A stretch of 64,000 nt of DNA from Symbiodinium natans (lineage: Eukaryota > Sar > Dinophyceae > Suessiales > Symbiodiniaceae), in the NCBI GenBank assembly GCA_905221605.1, contig CAJNDS010000084.1, positions 160,001 through 224,000 on the forward strand, given 5' to 3'. The first letter of the stretch is position 1, and each line of letters begins with the position of its first letter. Shown piece after piece: positions 10,053 to 22,000 of this stretch. The notes below the pieces were generated by a model, which made no database searches, was not told the origin of the DNA, and saw nothing but the letters and a program-made list of their open reading frames with translations. Both the position numbers and the translations under genes were made by a program.

Positions 10053-11953
10053 CTAGACTACAGACTCTTGAATCTTGCAAGCCTCACGCCAAGCCAGCGG
10101 TGCTCGAGCCAAGCACTTTTGGCATAGCTCCGTTGCTGCAGAGATGCCTGCACCTCTCTCGTAATGCACAGCTGCAAACACAGAATCTCTGCACCAAGGC
10201 ACCAGCATGTTGCCCTGGACCTTTTGGACAAGATGCTTCTGTCCTTTTCCAGACTGCGTGAACCATGGCAGAGTGTCGACAGAGTGGACCTCTGTCTCGG
10301 AATCTGACGATGAAGAATTTGAGTCTGAAAGGGAAACTGACGAACTATCCACAGGGCTCCTGAGAGAGGTGGGTCTCGACGGCGACGCCTGAGAGCTGCC
10401 CTGCGTCTGCAAATGCTGAAGGACCGCTTCACGCGGAGGCACGTGCAGCCGCACATCATGCCATGTGCACTGCGTCGGCTGCCCTGACTTCAACATTGCT
10501 TGGTGCAACGAAGTCAAAATCTGATGTTTGATAAAGGCAGCAGAAAAGACCTTATCGTGCGCATAATGCTGAGCCATGCCCACTGCTGGAGTCCTTGCCC
10601 CAGTGGAAGCTTCTGTCCGGGGCAATTCCACCCAATTGCCAACTGCCTGCAGCTCAAACGGCGCAAACTGCATAACCTCCCCCGCCGTCGGCATGAAGCG
10701 CCGTAGGCTGTAAGATGATATCTCTGCGGCCTCCTCAGGGGAGGCGCCCAAGCTAGCCGCCAGTGAACGAAGCAAACTGTTGAACTTGGCCAAGGTCATG
10801 GGTCGAGGCAGCTTCCGTGTCGTAGACGACAATGGCAAGGCAGCTGTAACCTCTAAGTCAGGCACGAGAAAGCTTGGTGGCTTGCCTAAGGCACGCTGCA
10901 ACTCGGCCCAGTCCAGCAATACCAGGCTCGAAACATCCACGGACTGCGTAAGCCGGGCGGGAATGGCCCAATCAAACGGCGGCCGACGGCCCTGGATTCT
11001 GCGCTTGCCCTGGCTACAGGTTGCCCGGATAAAACCGTCCTGATATCTGAGCGAGTGCGATCGACGACTGTGCGCGAACCTCAGACAGGCCACTAACAGC
11101 ACAAGCGTCCAGGTCATGAATGAGGCAACTGTACCAGTGGCCTGGCGAACTGTTCTGAGAATAGCCCAAAAGATGGCGAGCTGCAACGGGGTCTTTGGCT
11201 GAACTGTATGCTGCTCATCCCATCTGACATAGGTAAAGGCAATCCCACAACTGTCGCCCACCACTTAAGGGAAGCAAAGGCTTGGCACGAAGCAGTAGGG
11301 CCCCCTTGAGCTACATGAGCCAGATATTTGGCCATCCAAAGGGCTGTTGGCTTCCAGTACAGCACCTCTGTCGGAACATTGGCCCCGTGCCAGCGCACCC
11401 AGCGACGAAAGGCGCGAAGATGCGCTCGAAGCTGCTCCTCCGACACAGTACGAAAGCGCGCCGCAAACAAAACAAAGTTTTCTGCAGGGTTGTCCCAAAT
11501 TGCCCGATCAAACTGGGTGTTTTCCGAAGCTGACGTAATGACCAGTTCCATAACTGTTTGTAGCAACGCACTCTTGGCGTCTGGCATGGCAGGCTGCGAC
11601 CGCAAAGGCTTAGATGCATACTGCGCCCTAAACGGCCGAGGCAATAGCGACACCGGCGGCACACATCGCGCCTTAGGCCGCAGTCCGGCTCCCGCCTGCG
11701 GCACTCGTTGCTCCAACACCACACGGGCTCGCTTAACTGGCTTCTGCAAGGCGATGTCGACTTGTAGGCGGGCCACACGCCACGCATGAGTAACAGTACT
11801 CACCACGTCGGGCTTGGCAGACACCTCGAACAAATCCATCTCATCACGGAAATAGCAGGCCAATTCAGCGTCCGTTTCAATGCCCAGCGCCCCCACCACT
11901 CTTGCCGCCTCCTCTTTCAAGATCGCAGAAACTGCCAGAGAAAAGGCACTCAT
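10053..11953 (-). CDS. Tyrosine recombinase (integrase) of the retroelement, one frameshift
   Basis: Two overlapping frames make up one protein: 11953-11114 (N-terminal part, 279 codons) and 11264-10053 (catalytic part, 403 codons); the break is near 11265, where the sequence just before SLKWW in the first frame continues sensibly in the second. The N-terminal part holds a helical core-binding-like region. In the catalytic frame a first-box Arg (R62, in ACLRFAH), a Lys in a KRR context (K87), a second-box YSLRR (R188, with Tyr where His is usual), a Trp (W211) and the putative nucleophile Tyr (Y234, in AQHYAHDK) appear in the canonical order. It would insert circular element DNA into the genome by site-specific strand exchange. 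It lies first in the element, directly after repeat A1. The C-terminal 120 residues are Ser-rich and probably disordered. Function is fairly sure; activity is doubtful unless the frameshift is a sequencing error. Confidence 0.8.
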
Positions 11954-11956
11954 GGC

Positions 11957-12079
11957 GGCAAAAGAGGGTCTGGATCATAAGATGGGGGCAGCTGTGATTC
12001 AAGCCACAATGGCTAGTCATCATGCATCATTATACGAGCACCTGGACCCTGCCCAACCAGCCATCCTCAGGTGCAACTG

Positions 12080-12082
<3 letters not shown>
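11957..12082 (-). repeat. Split direct repeat A1 (5' terminus of the element)
   Basis: The 126-bp 5' end of the element. Its inner edge lies three bases before the ATG of the recombinase frame at 11953, so A1 supplies the leader or promoter region. Its outer edge abuts TG repeat. Confidence 0.95.
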
Positions 12083-12135
<53 letters not shown>

Positions 12136-12366
12136 TGTGGGTGTGTGGGTGTGTGGGTGTGTGTGGGTGTGTGTGGGTGTGTGGGTGTGTGTGGGTGTGT
12201 GGGTGTGTGGGTGTGTGGGTGTGTGGGTGTGTGGGTGTGTGGGTGTGTGGGTGTGTGGGTGTGTGCGGGTGCTGTGTGCGCTTGCATGTGCGCGTGTGCC
12301 ATGTGCATGTGTGTGTGTGTGTGTGTGTGCGTGTGCACGCGTGTGCTTGTGTGCGTGTGTGCGGTT
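12083..12366 (+). repeat. TG satellite block, right part
   Basis: TG repeats followed by GTGTGTGG 8-mer units, ending in degenerate GTGCGTGTG. It continues the array seen before 4104, so the retroelement landed inside a TG microsatellite. Confidence 0.95.
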
Positions 12367-15300
12367 GAGCGCTGACGTTGTTGCTTCTCGCGAATACTTC
12401 GCGAACGTTGCCGTGGGGCAATGCGGCTTTGGGGAACTCATCCACAAATCAACACCCTGGCATCGAACACTAGTCACGAAACCCTAAACGAACCCATCGC
12501 TTACATCTCGGCGTGCGAGTCTTGGAAGTTGTCCTCCTCCGGATCCCCGGTTTGGGGACCGCACGCACCACCATGGGCTGCTGCTGCACAGGGGGACTTC
12601 GCCTAGAAGGACGCAATGGAAGCCTAGCCCCTGTCAATATTCGAAGAGCTTCCGTTCAAGGAGTTGAGGTCTCTGTTGAGAGGCGTGGTGTTCAAGTCTA
12701 GGATGGAAATCGCCTAGGGTGACAGTTTAGCATGGAAGCTACCTAGGGTGACCCGACACCTTCGGATTTACCTGGCAACTCCTGCATCAACACCACGCAA
12801 CATGTTTGATACAAGTCCCCTGACAGGTCATTCGTTAATCACCATGCCACCTGAACGAAGCTAGCTACCTAAACAACAAACACGCCCGAAACCATCAAAA
12901 CTTCCATCCCAACCCCTGTTTCATGATGAAACGACACTCAGCACTCCTAACCTCGAATATCAGGGGCTCGTGGTCCTTTTGGGACCAAATGAACCCTAAA
13001 AGGGCTTGTGGTGCAGATATTATAGCAGCATGGGGTATGTGATCTCCAAATGACAGCCTGTTACTTACAGGTTGCTTTCGTCATCAGGCATGGGATGGCT
13101 TCCATCAGACTGGGCTGTCGGCTCGGCGCCGAAAGCGTCGACTCGCCCCGCTGTGCGGGGGAACCCTCGTGACAACACTCTTGTCCTGAGGAGTCCTGAC
13201 AAGCAATCCCGAGGCCGAAAAGTTCTGTCGAGGGAAACTTTCCGCTCCCTCACCCACCCGACACCAACAATGTGGGGTGTGGCGGGGGCATCTGGCAGCT
13301 TTTCCACTGGCCCGAAGCAAGGGCAGGGACCTCTTCGGGACCCAAGCGCATTCGACGGCCACGACACAGTACCGGAAATGATTGGCGGGTTTTGCCGCAA
13401 ACACTTGAACAGTTCTTGAACGATTCTCCTGGCGGGGCCATCCGTGAAAGGACCTCGCAAATGAGGGCTTTTGGGCTTTCCATACGGCCCGTCACCAGTG
13501 CAAGGCCACGAAGGGCGGCCCCCCAACCAGAAATGCAAAATAGAAAACACCAGTTCTACAACCTCTACCAGTCTCATCATCCCCGGTCTCCTTCATGCCA
13601 TAGGGGCCTGGGCTGGCTGGGTCCCGATTCCAGGAGTTCATTTCTTGGCGCCCCACGGCGTCGTGACGCCACTCTGCGGGACATGGGTGAGCGCCCTGAG
13701 CATTGTGGGGCTTAGGGCTTGTAGGGGTGCACGGGGCCACTGCGGACTCACTGTGGGCTGCAAAAGGCTTTTAGTGACAATATCTACGATGTACGCGGGT
13801 GTTGAATTTTAGAGTGTAAAGGAGGACGGACCGGTTCCCATCCGTCAACTCGAGGAGGCAGAAGGGAGAGACAGCTTCTAGATGCTTTGATGCTTTCGGC
13901 CAAAGGCATCGAAAGACAACACGAGTCATGCAAACTAAGTGCATGCAAAGGGACAACTCGCTAGAGTTGTCACTGAGTTATCACTACGAATGAATGTTTT
14001 GCTTACTTTAGGGGTTTAGGAAAACTCGGAGGTTCCACCGTTGCACCCTGGGGTTGCTCCAATCCGATACTAAAGCTATGCATGGCGCCCAGTTCGCGGG
14101 CTGCCAACATAAAGGGTCATGGGCATCATGCTTCATATGCACCGGCACGTTCTCAAAATGTGATGCAGCGTCTCGCGCAGGCCATCCACAGGAACGCAGA
14201 CCTCCTATGATTGCAAGCTCAAGTACAAGTACTGTGTGCTTCTATGCTACCTGTACATAGCGAAGCCCTTAGAATCCCCACAAGGGTCCGGGCGGCGTTG
14301 AGTAGGAGGATCTCACAGCCTGCGGAAGCCCCCAGCATGAGTTCACTTCATGGGCGCTGAGGTTGACTTTCGCGTCACTTCATCCAATGAGAGCTACGGA
14401 TTGGTTTATGTTCCTCATGCAGAGAACTGAACAGAATTCCGGCTGCCAAGCAAAACCTGAGCCATGAACCCGAAACGACAGGAAGATGCGACACTACAAC
14501 ACGACGCGAGGACATTCTCTCTCTGCCGCGCCATCCCCTAGGGTCTTGCTACGCAAGGACATTGCGCAAGACATTTTATGAGTCTGGGCTCGTCTCTCTT
14601 CGCGTCTCGACATGACACGACAAATCGACGAACACCACGAAAACGCGACGATGAAGAGAACGACACAAAAACGCGACAAAAAGAGGCGACACGAAGACAC
14701 GACACGAAATCTGACCCCAACACGCGACACAACCACGACGAGGACACGAAGCGAACCACTGCAACAAAAAAACAAACAAAGGCGCGACCAAAACACACAA
14801 AGACACAAACACTCGACACGACCACGAAAACATCGCGAGACATCGCGAGATGAGGCCAAAATGCAGCAGGGGCTACAGCTGCCGCGTCGCCGACGAATCA
14901 CAAAATGTCACAAACACGTTGCATTACCAACATGCAGGATTTCACACCCAGCCCTGGCCAACATGCCCGGACACATCGGGAAGTGACGCCCCAAAATGCG
15001 GGTTTCTGCACTGCAGCCGCCGCGCGACACTCAAGATGCGCACACGTAGACTTCCGCGGCGGACTAAAGGCGCTGCGCATCGCTGCAACCACAGCCGCTG
15101 CAGAAACAATGCCCCAAACGCATGACCCCATCCACAACTCGACTGTCGCGCGGTCACCTAACTCCTGTAAGCCCAACCAGCACTTTGAACGCATCGGGAT
15201 AAAACTGCATCTACGTATAATATATAGTCATTTCTCAACATGCTATTCCTTGGGTGAGGAGGGGGAACGTGGAGTGGTAGAGCTACATGACTGATGTGTA

Positions 15301-17819
15301 CTGTCAAGAGTTTCGGATCACTGTCATGAGATGTCATGAGTGACCTGCTCCGGCTGCGCAGGCCCCGTAGACGCCTGCAATGTGGGGCATCATGGGCCGA
15401 CACCATGACATTAGTCTAGATTTTGTTGGGAAGGCTGATTGGTTGAGATTGTGTTGGCGAGAAAAACTTGGTAGGTGAAGTTGCTGAGCCTGCAATACGT
15501 GTCTAATATGTGATTCACGAACACTGTTGTGCGCAGTTCGCTGCTCTCGCCTTGTCATGGCCCTGACTGTGAGTTGTCTGAGGTGCCGGCTGGCTGCCCC
15601 GCATAGTTCCTCAGAGCTTCATGCAATCACCCCTTTGCATACATCTACTGGGCTTGTCCATTCAAACTTGGCAGAATCCGATTTTCGTCTCAGGTAGATT
15701 TATTAGCTTGTTGACCTCAGAATTGGGATACCCCCCCCCCCCCCCCCCGTGATTCCACAATCCGACTCGCAGAACGTAGTGCGGGGCAGGTGGGGTTCTT
15801 AATATCAAAACTAACCTAGGAACATGTGGCTTCAAGGTTTAGGGCTTCGGAGACATCTGTGCCAGACCATGCCAGACCTGCGTATCCAGTTCGAAAGCGC
15901 TCCCGGCACGTCTAGAGATGTACGGCCTGTCGGCCTGTCGCACAGTACACGGAGGAGGAGGTCAGTGCCCGTGCAATTTTGCTGCACAAAAACTGAGAGC
16001 ACTGAGCCCTGTACAAGGATTCCTGGGACCCAGTGCGATACGAAGAATTTCAGGAAACATATGACTTAATCGATAACTACCGTGAAAGTGTCCTATCCAC
16101 CACATCATACTCCCGCGTCATCACGCGTCTCAGGCTCCCACGCTTTCGGCGCCCCCGCCACAAGGTAGGGACCCTGAATCAATTGCATCTGCGAATGGCC
16201 ATTCTTGGGAAGTCCCACTCTCTATGCACTCCAAATGAATGAAGCTGTGACATCAAGTGACCAGTTAATCCAGAAGTGCAAGAGTGTTCTTGCCAGGGTG
16301 TGGCAGAGAATGGAAATAGCATGGAAAGAAAATAAAGACTACTTCTTCCTCACTACAACCTATGCCAAAACCTCGTGGAAAACCACTGATACCTGGCACC
16401 TACGCAGGCCAAGCAACCCAAGCGCAAAAGGTCAACTTGACCCCAAAGCCGACGCATATTCAATCCCCGAGCCGGAAAACCGGTGAAAACCCCAAAGGCT
16501 CGTATCCAGCTTCACATGTACAGCTTGTGAACTTGAGCCCTCTCCTCGAAGACCTCTGAACTCGAATTGTGCACACGGCGGACCGGCACCTGGCTTCGCC
16601 ACGGAGGTGTCGCAGCCGGCGGTCGCATCATGGCTCGGCACCTCTTTTGGCGCTGAGGGCATCAGTGTAGAGGGCAGGTTGTTGCCGATTGCGAAGACAT
16701 GCGTGGGCGTAGACATTGGAGTCCTAAGTCATATATAGTGACCCAGTCAATCCAGAAACCAGCGAAATTTAAACCCCGCTCTTTTGGCATGGTAGGTGTG
16801 GCTTGGTTTATCTTGATTTGCCATCGGTGTGCTCGACCGAACTTGGGTTAAGGTACCCAGGGAATGGTTGCGACCTGGGGAATGCGGCTCTTTGTTGCAC
16901 CCTGCTCCACAGCAAGGGCTGTACATGGCTGTACATTCTCACAGAAAACCTTCACACTTTTCCTAAACCCTAGCTGCTCTAGCTGCCGAAGATCTCACAT
17001 AGCCGAACATTGTTCAGATCAAGGCACGGCGGGAGCTTCGTGCGGCCATGCCCAATCACCGCGATTCGGGCAGCCGCTGCGCTGGAGAGCTGGGACCCAA
17101 GGCCTCGCTCTCCATTTGAGCACAAACGGTTAAGCCGGCGAAGGGGATGGTGGCCAGCTAAGGCCGAAAGCCTAAGTTAGGGGGTTACAGGCCATAGCGC
17201 TCTTACACATACCACAAGCAAGGCAATTTTTCCACCGTTCTTTCTAACTCAAAGACATGCAGACACTTTGTCGTACTGCGTCTGTCAGCTCGTTAAAACC
17301 ATCGAGGTGTGAAGGCCTTTGGCCGCCAGTACACCTCTCTTCAAAAAGGCGCCAACTTCTTTGCAAGCATGACTCCTGCCTGATACAACCGGCTTGTGCT
17401 GGTTACTTAAGCTTACGACTGCAAGCGTCAAAAAGAAGACGAGCGCCTGTTCAAAACTGTGAGGCTTGCGGCAGTATTCGCCACATTATGCGGCCAACAG
17501 CACGCAGGCATGCAACACGTCTGCCTTGTTTGCTCACAGATTGATGCAGGGCTTGCTTGAAGGCTTGGCCCCAGCCTTTTTTCAGAAGCCCGATGAAGCC
17601 CGTTACCGTTGAACTCGAAAACCTGAACCATCCTACACAGGATCCTTTACCCTCTCGGAACACTTTATGGTGACAATCTGACAAGTCACGCGGGCTTGAG
17701 GGCTTCGGATTTCCGAGGTCAGGGACTGAAAGGTGTAGGCGGTGTGGTATAGCGATTGATCAACGAGAACCAAGCTCTTCCAATGATTCGATTCAGTGCC
17801 CCTGAAACCGTCCCGAGAG
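12367..17819. other. Gene-poor stretch
   Basis: No domain was recognised on either strand. Open frames reach about 170 codons (13065-13580 minus, 13272-13715 plus) but overlap each other and look compositional. An 18-base C run lies at 15731-15748. Isolated exons could be hidden here. Confidence 0.5.
14578..14860 (+). repeat. T-poor cryptic repeat of GACACGA/CGACA words
   Basis: About 280 bp in which the plus strand is nearly free of T and made of GACAC, CGACG and AAACA words, ending with two copies of CATCGCGAGA. It opens frames on both strands (Lys/Thr/Arg-rich plus, Ser/Val/Cys-rich minus) that are products of composition. Confidence 0.6.
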
Positions 17820-17825
17820 GTATGC

Positions 17826-18600
17826 AGATGATCGTGACCGGCAGCATGGTTAAGCCACCAGCCAAGTCAAACGCATACGCACGCGGGGGGCCGCGACTGC
17901 CCTGGAAACCATGCTTGCGAAACCGCATCGGAATTCCAGGGTCTCCCGCCTGTGCTCTCACCTAGCTGTTCTTTGCAACAGGCTCTGCCTGGCAAAGTCT
18001 TGCTGTTCTCTGAACTTGCAAGACACAAAACAACTTCCAACCCACCTGAAGGCGTTCCGATTTCACCTCGCCGGATGGTTCGGGGTTCTGCCCGTTCTGA
18101 AGTCACAGCACTACCGGCACTAATCCCATAGCATATGGTTCCCCCAACACTCTGTCGGACTGCAGGCAAATCCTTTCAAACATGGGTGCATCAAGCTGCT
18201 GCTGAGCGACGCCCTCCAGGCGTCCATCCTTCATCAGAGGGCAAGGATAACAGGGCTTCTTGTAGAAAAGTCCGGTCATGTTAATCCACCCTCGCGATGT
18301 CCGATTATCACGTCGAAGCCCCTCCATCGCCCACTGTGAGGGGACAGCAGCAACGCAACCTGACCAGCAGAAATGGTTTCTTGGAGGCCACGATGTTGCG
18401 CTGAGCACCAGTGACGACTCTAGGGCACAGCTGCCAAAAGCTGTATGAGGCAGCCATACGCCAGAACAAGCTGCCATGGAGCCCGATGTGTCCCATTCCC
18501 ATGGCCTTCTCCTGCTGTCAGGCTCGGATTTTCAAATCTCGCGCGGTTTCCGCGGCAAGTCCGAGCCTGACCTACCCTGTACATGCTGCATGGAAATACA
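17826..18600. repeat. Diverged duplicate flank, copy 1
   Basis: Parts of this stretch resemble 28306-29100: a GATCGT(G/C)ACGACCG-like start next to a short hairpin around GGTTTAACC, then a CCAAC...CCTGAAG...TCGCC block, then CCATCGCCCACTG. Both copies lie about 1 kb beyond the 3' end of a globin-channel gene. The minus frame 17961-17719 has a hydrophobic segment but no assignable function. Confidence 0.45.
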
Positions 18601-19001
18601 TGGAAGCTGGGCATGGTCAATAGGACCAATAGGAGCCAGGTGTGCACATTTCAAGTTTGCGCATCAGCTTGCGCAACAGCTGCTGAAAATGCACTGGCTT
18701 GGAATTGTGACGATCGGCTACAAAATACAAAGTATGAAAGGCACCCTCTGACCCGAAGCTTTGCAATTCAATTAAAATGGCTCAGAATGGTGCGTGGAAC
18801 CATTCCACTGGCTGGAGCAACTGAACGATGCACTGACGCACAAAAACATGTGTGTGGCTGTGTAGGACTAATGGCTATGGAACACCTCAGAGCGCCAGTT
18901 GTGCCAAAGTGACGCTGAACTCTTCGCAAGCCTGGGCATGCGTGGTCCTTGCAAAACAGGAGAGACTCAGAGATTCCCAAAAATTTGCCTTGCTCATTGC
19001 T

Positions 19002-22000
19002 TCAGTCCGAGTATGTCGACCTGCTCCTCGAGTTCATATCGCTTGGCATGCGCGACCCGTTCTTGACATTGATGCCCTTGGTCTTTGCCATCTTGGTCAG
19101 CAGCTTCTCCATGCTAGCCAGCCTGTTCTCGACATGCTGCAGCTTCTCTTCCGTGCTCTCTTCCACCTTCCGGTCGTCCTCTGGCCACGGAACTGACGGT
19201 GCTGTCGGGCCGCCATATCGGAGAATGGAGTCCTCTGTCACCGTGAACTCATTCGCCGGCTCATGAATCTGAATGCCCCCAGCCGGGCCTGAGTCGCCTT
19301 CGTTGAATTCCAGGCGCTCTTCGAAGCTCAGCGCACGGAGGAACTTCGCAAATTGAGCTGTGCGAGCCTCTGCCAGCACGGACACCACCACGCCAGCCCG
19401 ATTGAGTCGAGCAAAGCCGGTCATGTCGGCGAACATGGTGCGGTAGGACTCCACCAGCTGGGCGATCAGGAGGTTCATGAGGAAGATGGTGGCTAGTGCC
19501 ATGAAAAGGGTCAGGCACAAGAAGATGGGAAAGTCTTCCTCGGTCGCGGCGAACCCCGAGGCTGGGAACATCCCGAAAGCCATTTGCACCAGCGCAGCGA
19601 TCCACGTCGTGGCACCATCAAACTCCACCAAGTCGTGCTGGAAGGAACTCAATGCCGTGGAGAAGACCACAATAAGAAACATCAGCGCCAGCAGAAAGAG
19701 GCAGACCTCCATGGCGACCCAGCCGCAAACCAACAAGAATGCTGACAGCCGCATGGAGAAGACGGTGCAATCGGTCAAGAGCAGCCAGAACAGTGCCATG
19801 CCAACGGCAGAGAAGACGGAGTAGATCCGGATCTCCTCTTCCACTCCGCAATGCGTAGTGAAGAGCAAGTACTGGCTGTTTTTGTCCATCCACGTGGAAG
19901 CGCACCGAAGGATTGGCTCGAAGACAAGCATGAACATCAACACCCAGACCAGGGCGGCCTGACCGAGCTTTTTGGCAGAGGCGAATGACTTCGGAATGGG
20001 GATGGGCAGAATGGAAGTCCTGATCACCTGACGGCGATGGCATTCGATGGCGACGTCCTTCACCAAGCTGTACAGGCCATACATGCCTGCCAGGTACAGC
20101 CAAAGCCTCAGCACACAACGAGCCACGTTTGCCTCGAACACTTCTTCGGCGGCCGTGTGCTCTTTCAGGACGGACTGGCTCACAAAGAAGAGGCAGAGTG
20201 TGAGAAGGAAGTAGCATCTTCGCCAAAGGAAGTGCAAAGCTGCGAAGCGACTCCAAATTAGGTCCGTTGTCAGGGCCACAACAAGATGGCTCATGATCTT
20301 GGGGTTGTTATACTGCACAAGCCATTGGAGTGTAGGGCTGAATGCGCCCTTGCTGTCCTGCACCAAGTGTTGGATGTAGAGGTTCACGCGGCGGCTGCCA
20401 TCTTTGGTGAGCCGCGAGCGCCAAACCAGACCGTCGAAGAGAGGGATCAGCAGACTGGGGGCGCTCGTGCACATCTTCTGCACAATCTCAGGATGGCGAG
20501 TGAACAAGGCCTCGCAACCGTAATAGTACACGTCACGGTCGGCCCGGATGGTCAGCAAATCCTCGATGATGGCCCTTGCGCAGTTTAGACTCCCGCTGTC
20601 GATGGCCCAGTACAAAGGCGAGATCGTCTGGGTACCCACAGAGACGCTCAGCACCTCCATGGCCCGTTTCCCACGCGGGGCCACTGCCACGGCTTGCCGA
20701 ACAGCGGACTCCTGATTGGTGTTGATCGCCTTCATCACGACTGTCGACCCTTCGAGGATGACGCGGGTCAGGATCTTGGTGATCAGCGTCAGCGACCACC
20801 GGAAAGCTTCAGGCCCCATCCTGTCATGACAGAGGTTGTCGATCGCTTCGCAGTAAGCTTGGACCATGGGTGGGAAGTACTCTGTCGGCACACCGTATCC
20901 CACATGGCGCAAGCCAAGACCTGAGATGTCGTCTACTACGTGCCGCGTGTTCTCGCAGATGTCAATTGTCATCTCCATGATCTTGTCCGCAATGTAGTAC
21001 ATTCTGGTGGAGGATTGCTTCATGAAGCTCTCGGCACTCGGGGCAAGCTCGAAGAAACGTTGAAAGACAACTTGTCGGGTCCGACTGATACTGGCCTCGT
21101 CCAGGCTGCTCAGCAACTTATTGAGCACTTTGGTGTAGCTCTGAGGCACACCCATCATCTTCTTGAGCATCTTTTCCATGTTTTCCCAAAACCAGTTCCA
21201 CGCGACCTCATGGTCCATGTCCCAATCTTTGGGAACCATTGACCTCAATGAAGCCAACATCACCGCCTTGAACTGCGGAAGGACAACCTGACCCTTGTTG
21301 TATCTGGAGATGAGAAGAGACAGCACATCACACTCCTCCTGGAGCCGAGTGGTGTTGGCCACATTCGTCGCCATAGCATCGAAGCGCTCGAGGACGATGT
21401 GCATCCACTTGCTGTCCGCGAAGCCCATCACAGCCGCGTTGAAGAGAAACATCTCGTTGAATGTGGCGGGTACCTTTACATCCTTTCCATCGCTGAGGCC
21501 AACGATATCTGCCGTGTTTCGGGGGTTGTCCGCATCCGACTTGCCCTTCGCCGTCGGGTCCGGCCTCTCGCCAGAGGAGGCAACCGTGTCCTCCGTTCCC
21601 TCCGTGATTTGCCTGCTCTTGTCCGACGGCACTGTGATTGCCGCATGTTGCTCTGCCTGGACATCTTCCGGAGATGCTTCCGAGGGCATGCCAGCATGGC
21701 TGTGGCTGGCAATCTTCCAGCTGCGCTGGACGGTCTTGATGCGCGTGCCCAGCTCTTTTCGGCAGTACACGATGGCACCGCCGATGTAGTTCAGCATCGC
21801 GACGATCCCTGCACGAGCCTCTGGGGCGAATTCCCGGCCCAGCTCAGCATCCATGCTGTTCAGGATGGCCCCTGCGAAGATTGCCAGCCGTGCCGGAGTC
21901 ACTTCGCGATCCAGGTGCTGAAATCCGAGAGTTTCCACCGAAGATTTCAAAGCAAATGGATTGTTGCACATGGAAAAGATGTTGCTGAGAAAGTTGGTGA

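Noticed and set aside
4331-12082. The identical 126-bp A repeats as LTRs of an LTR retrotransposon
   Set aside because: They are not both terminal: B2 lies outside A2, B1 abuts A2, and a tyrosine recombinase replaces the DDE integrase.
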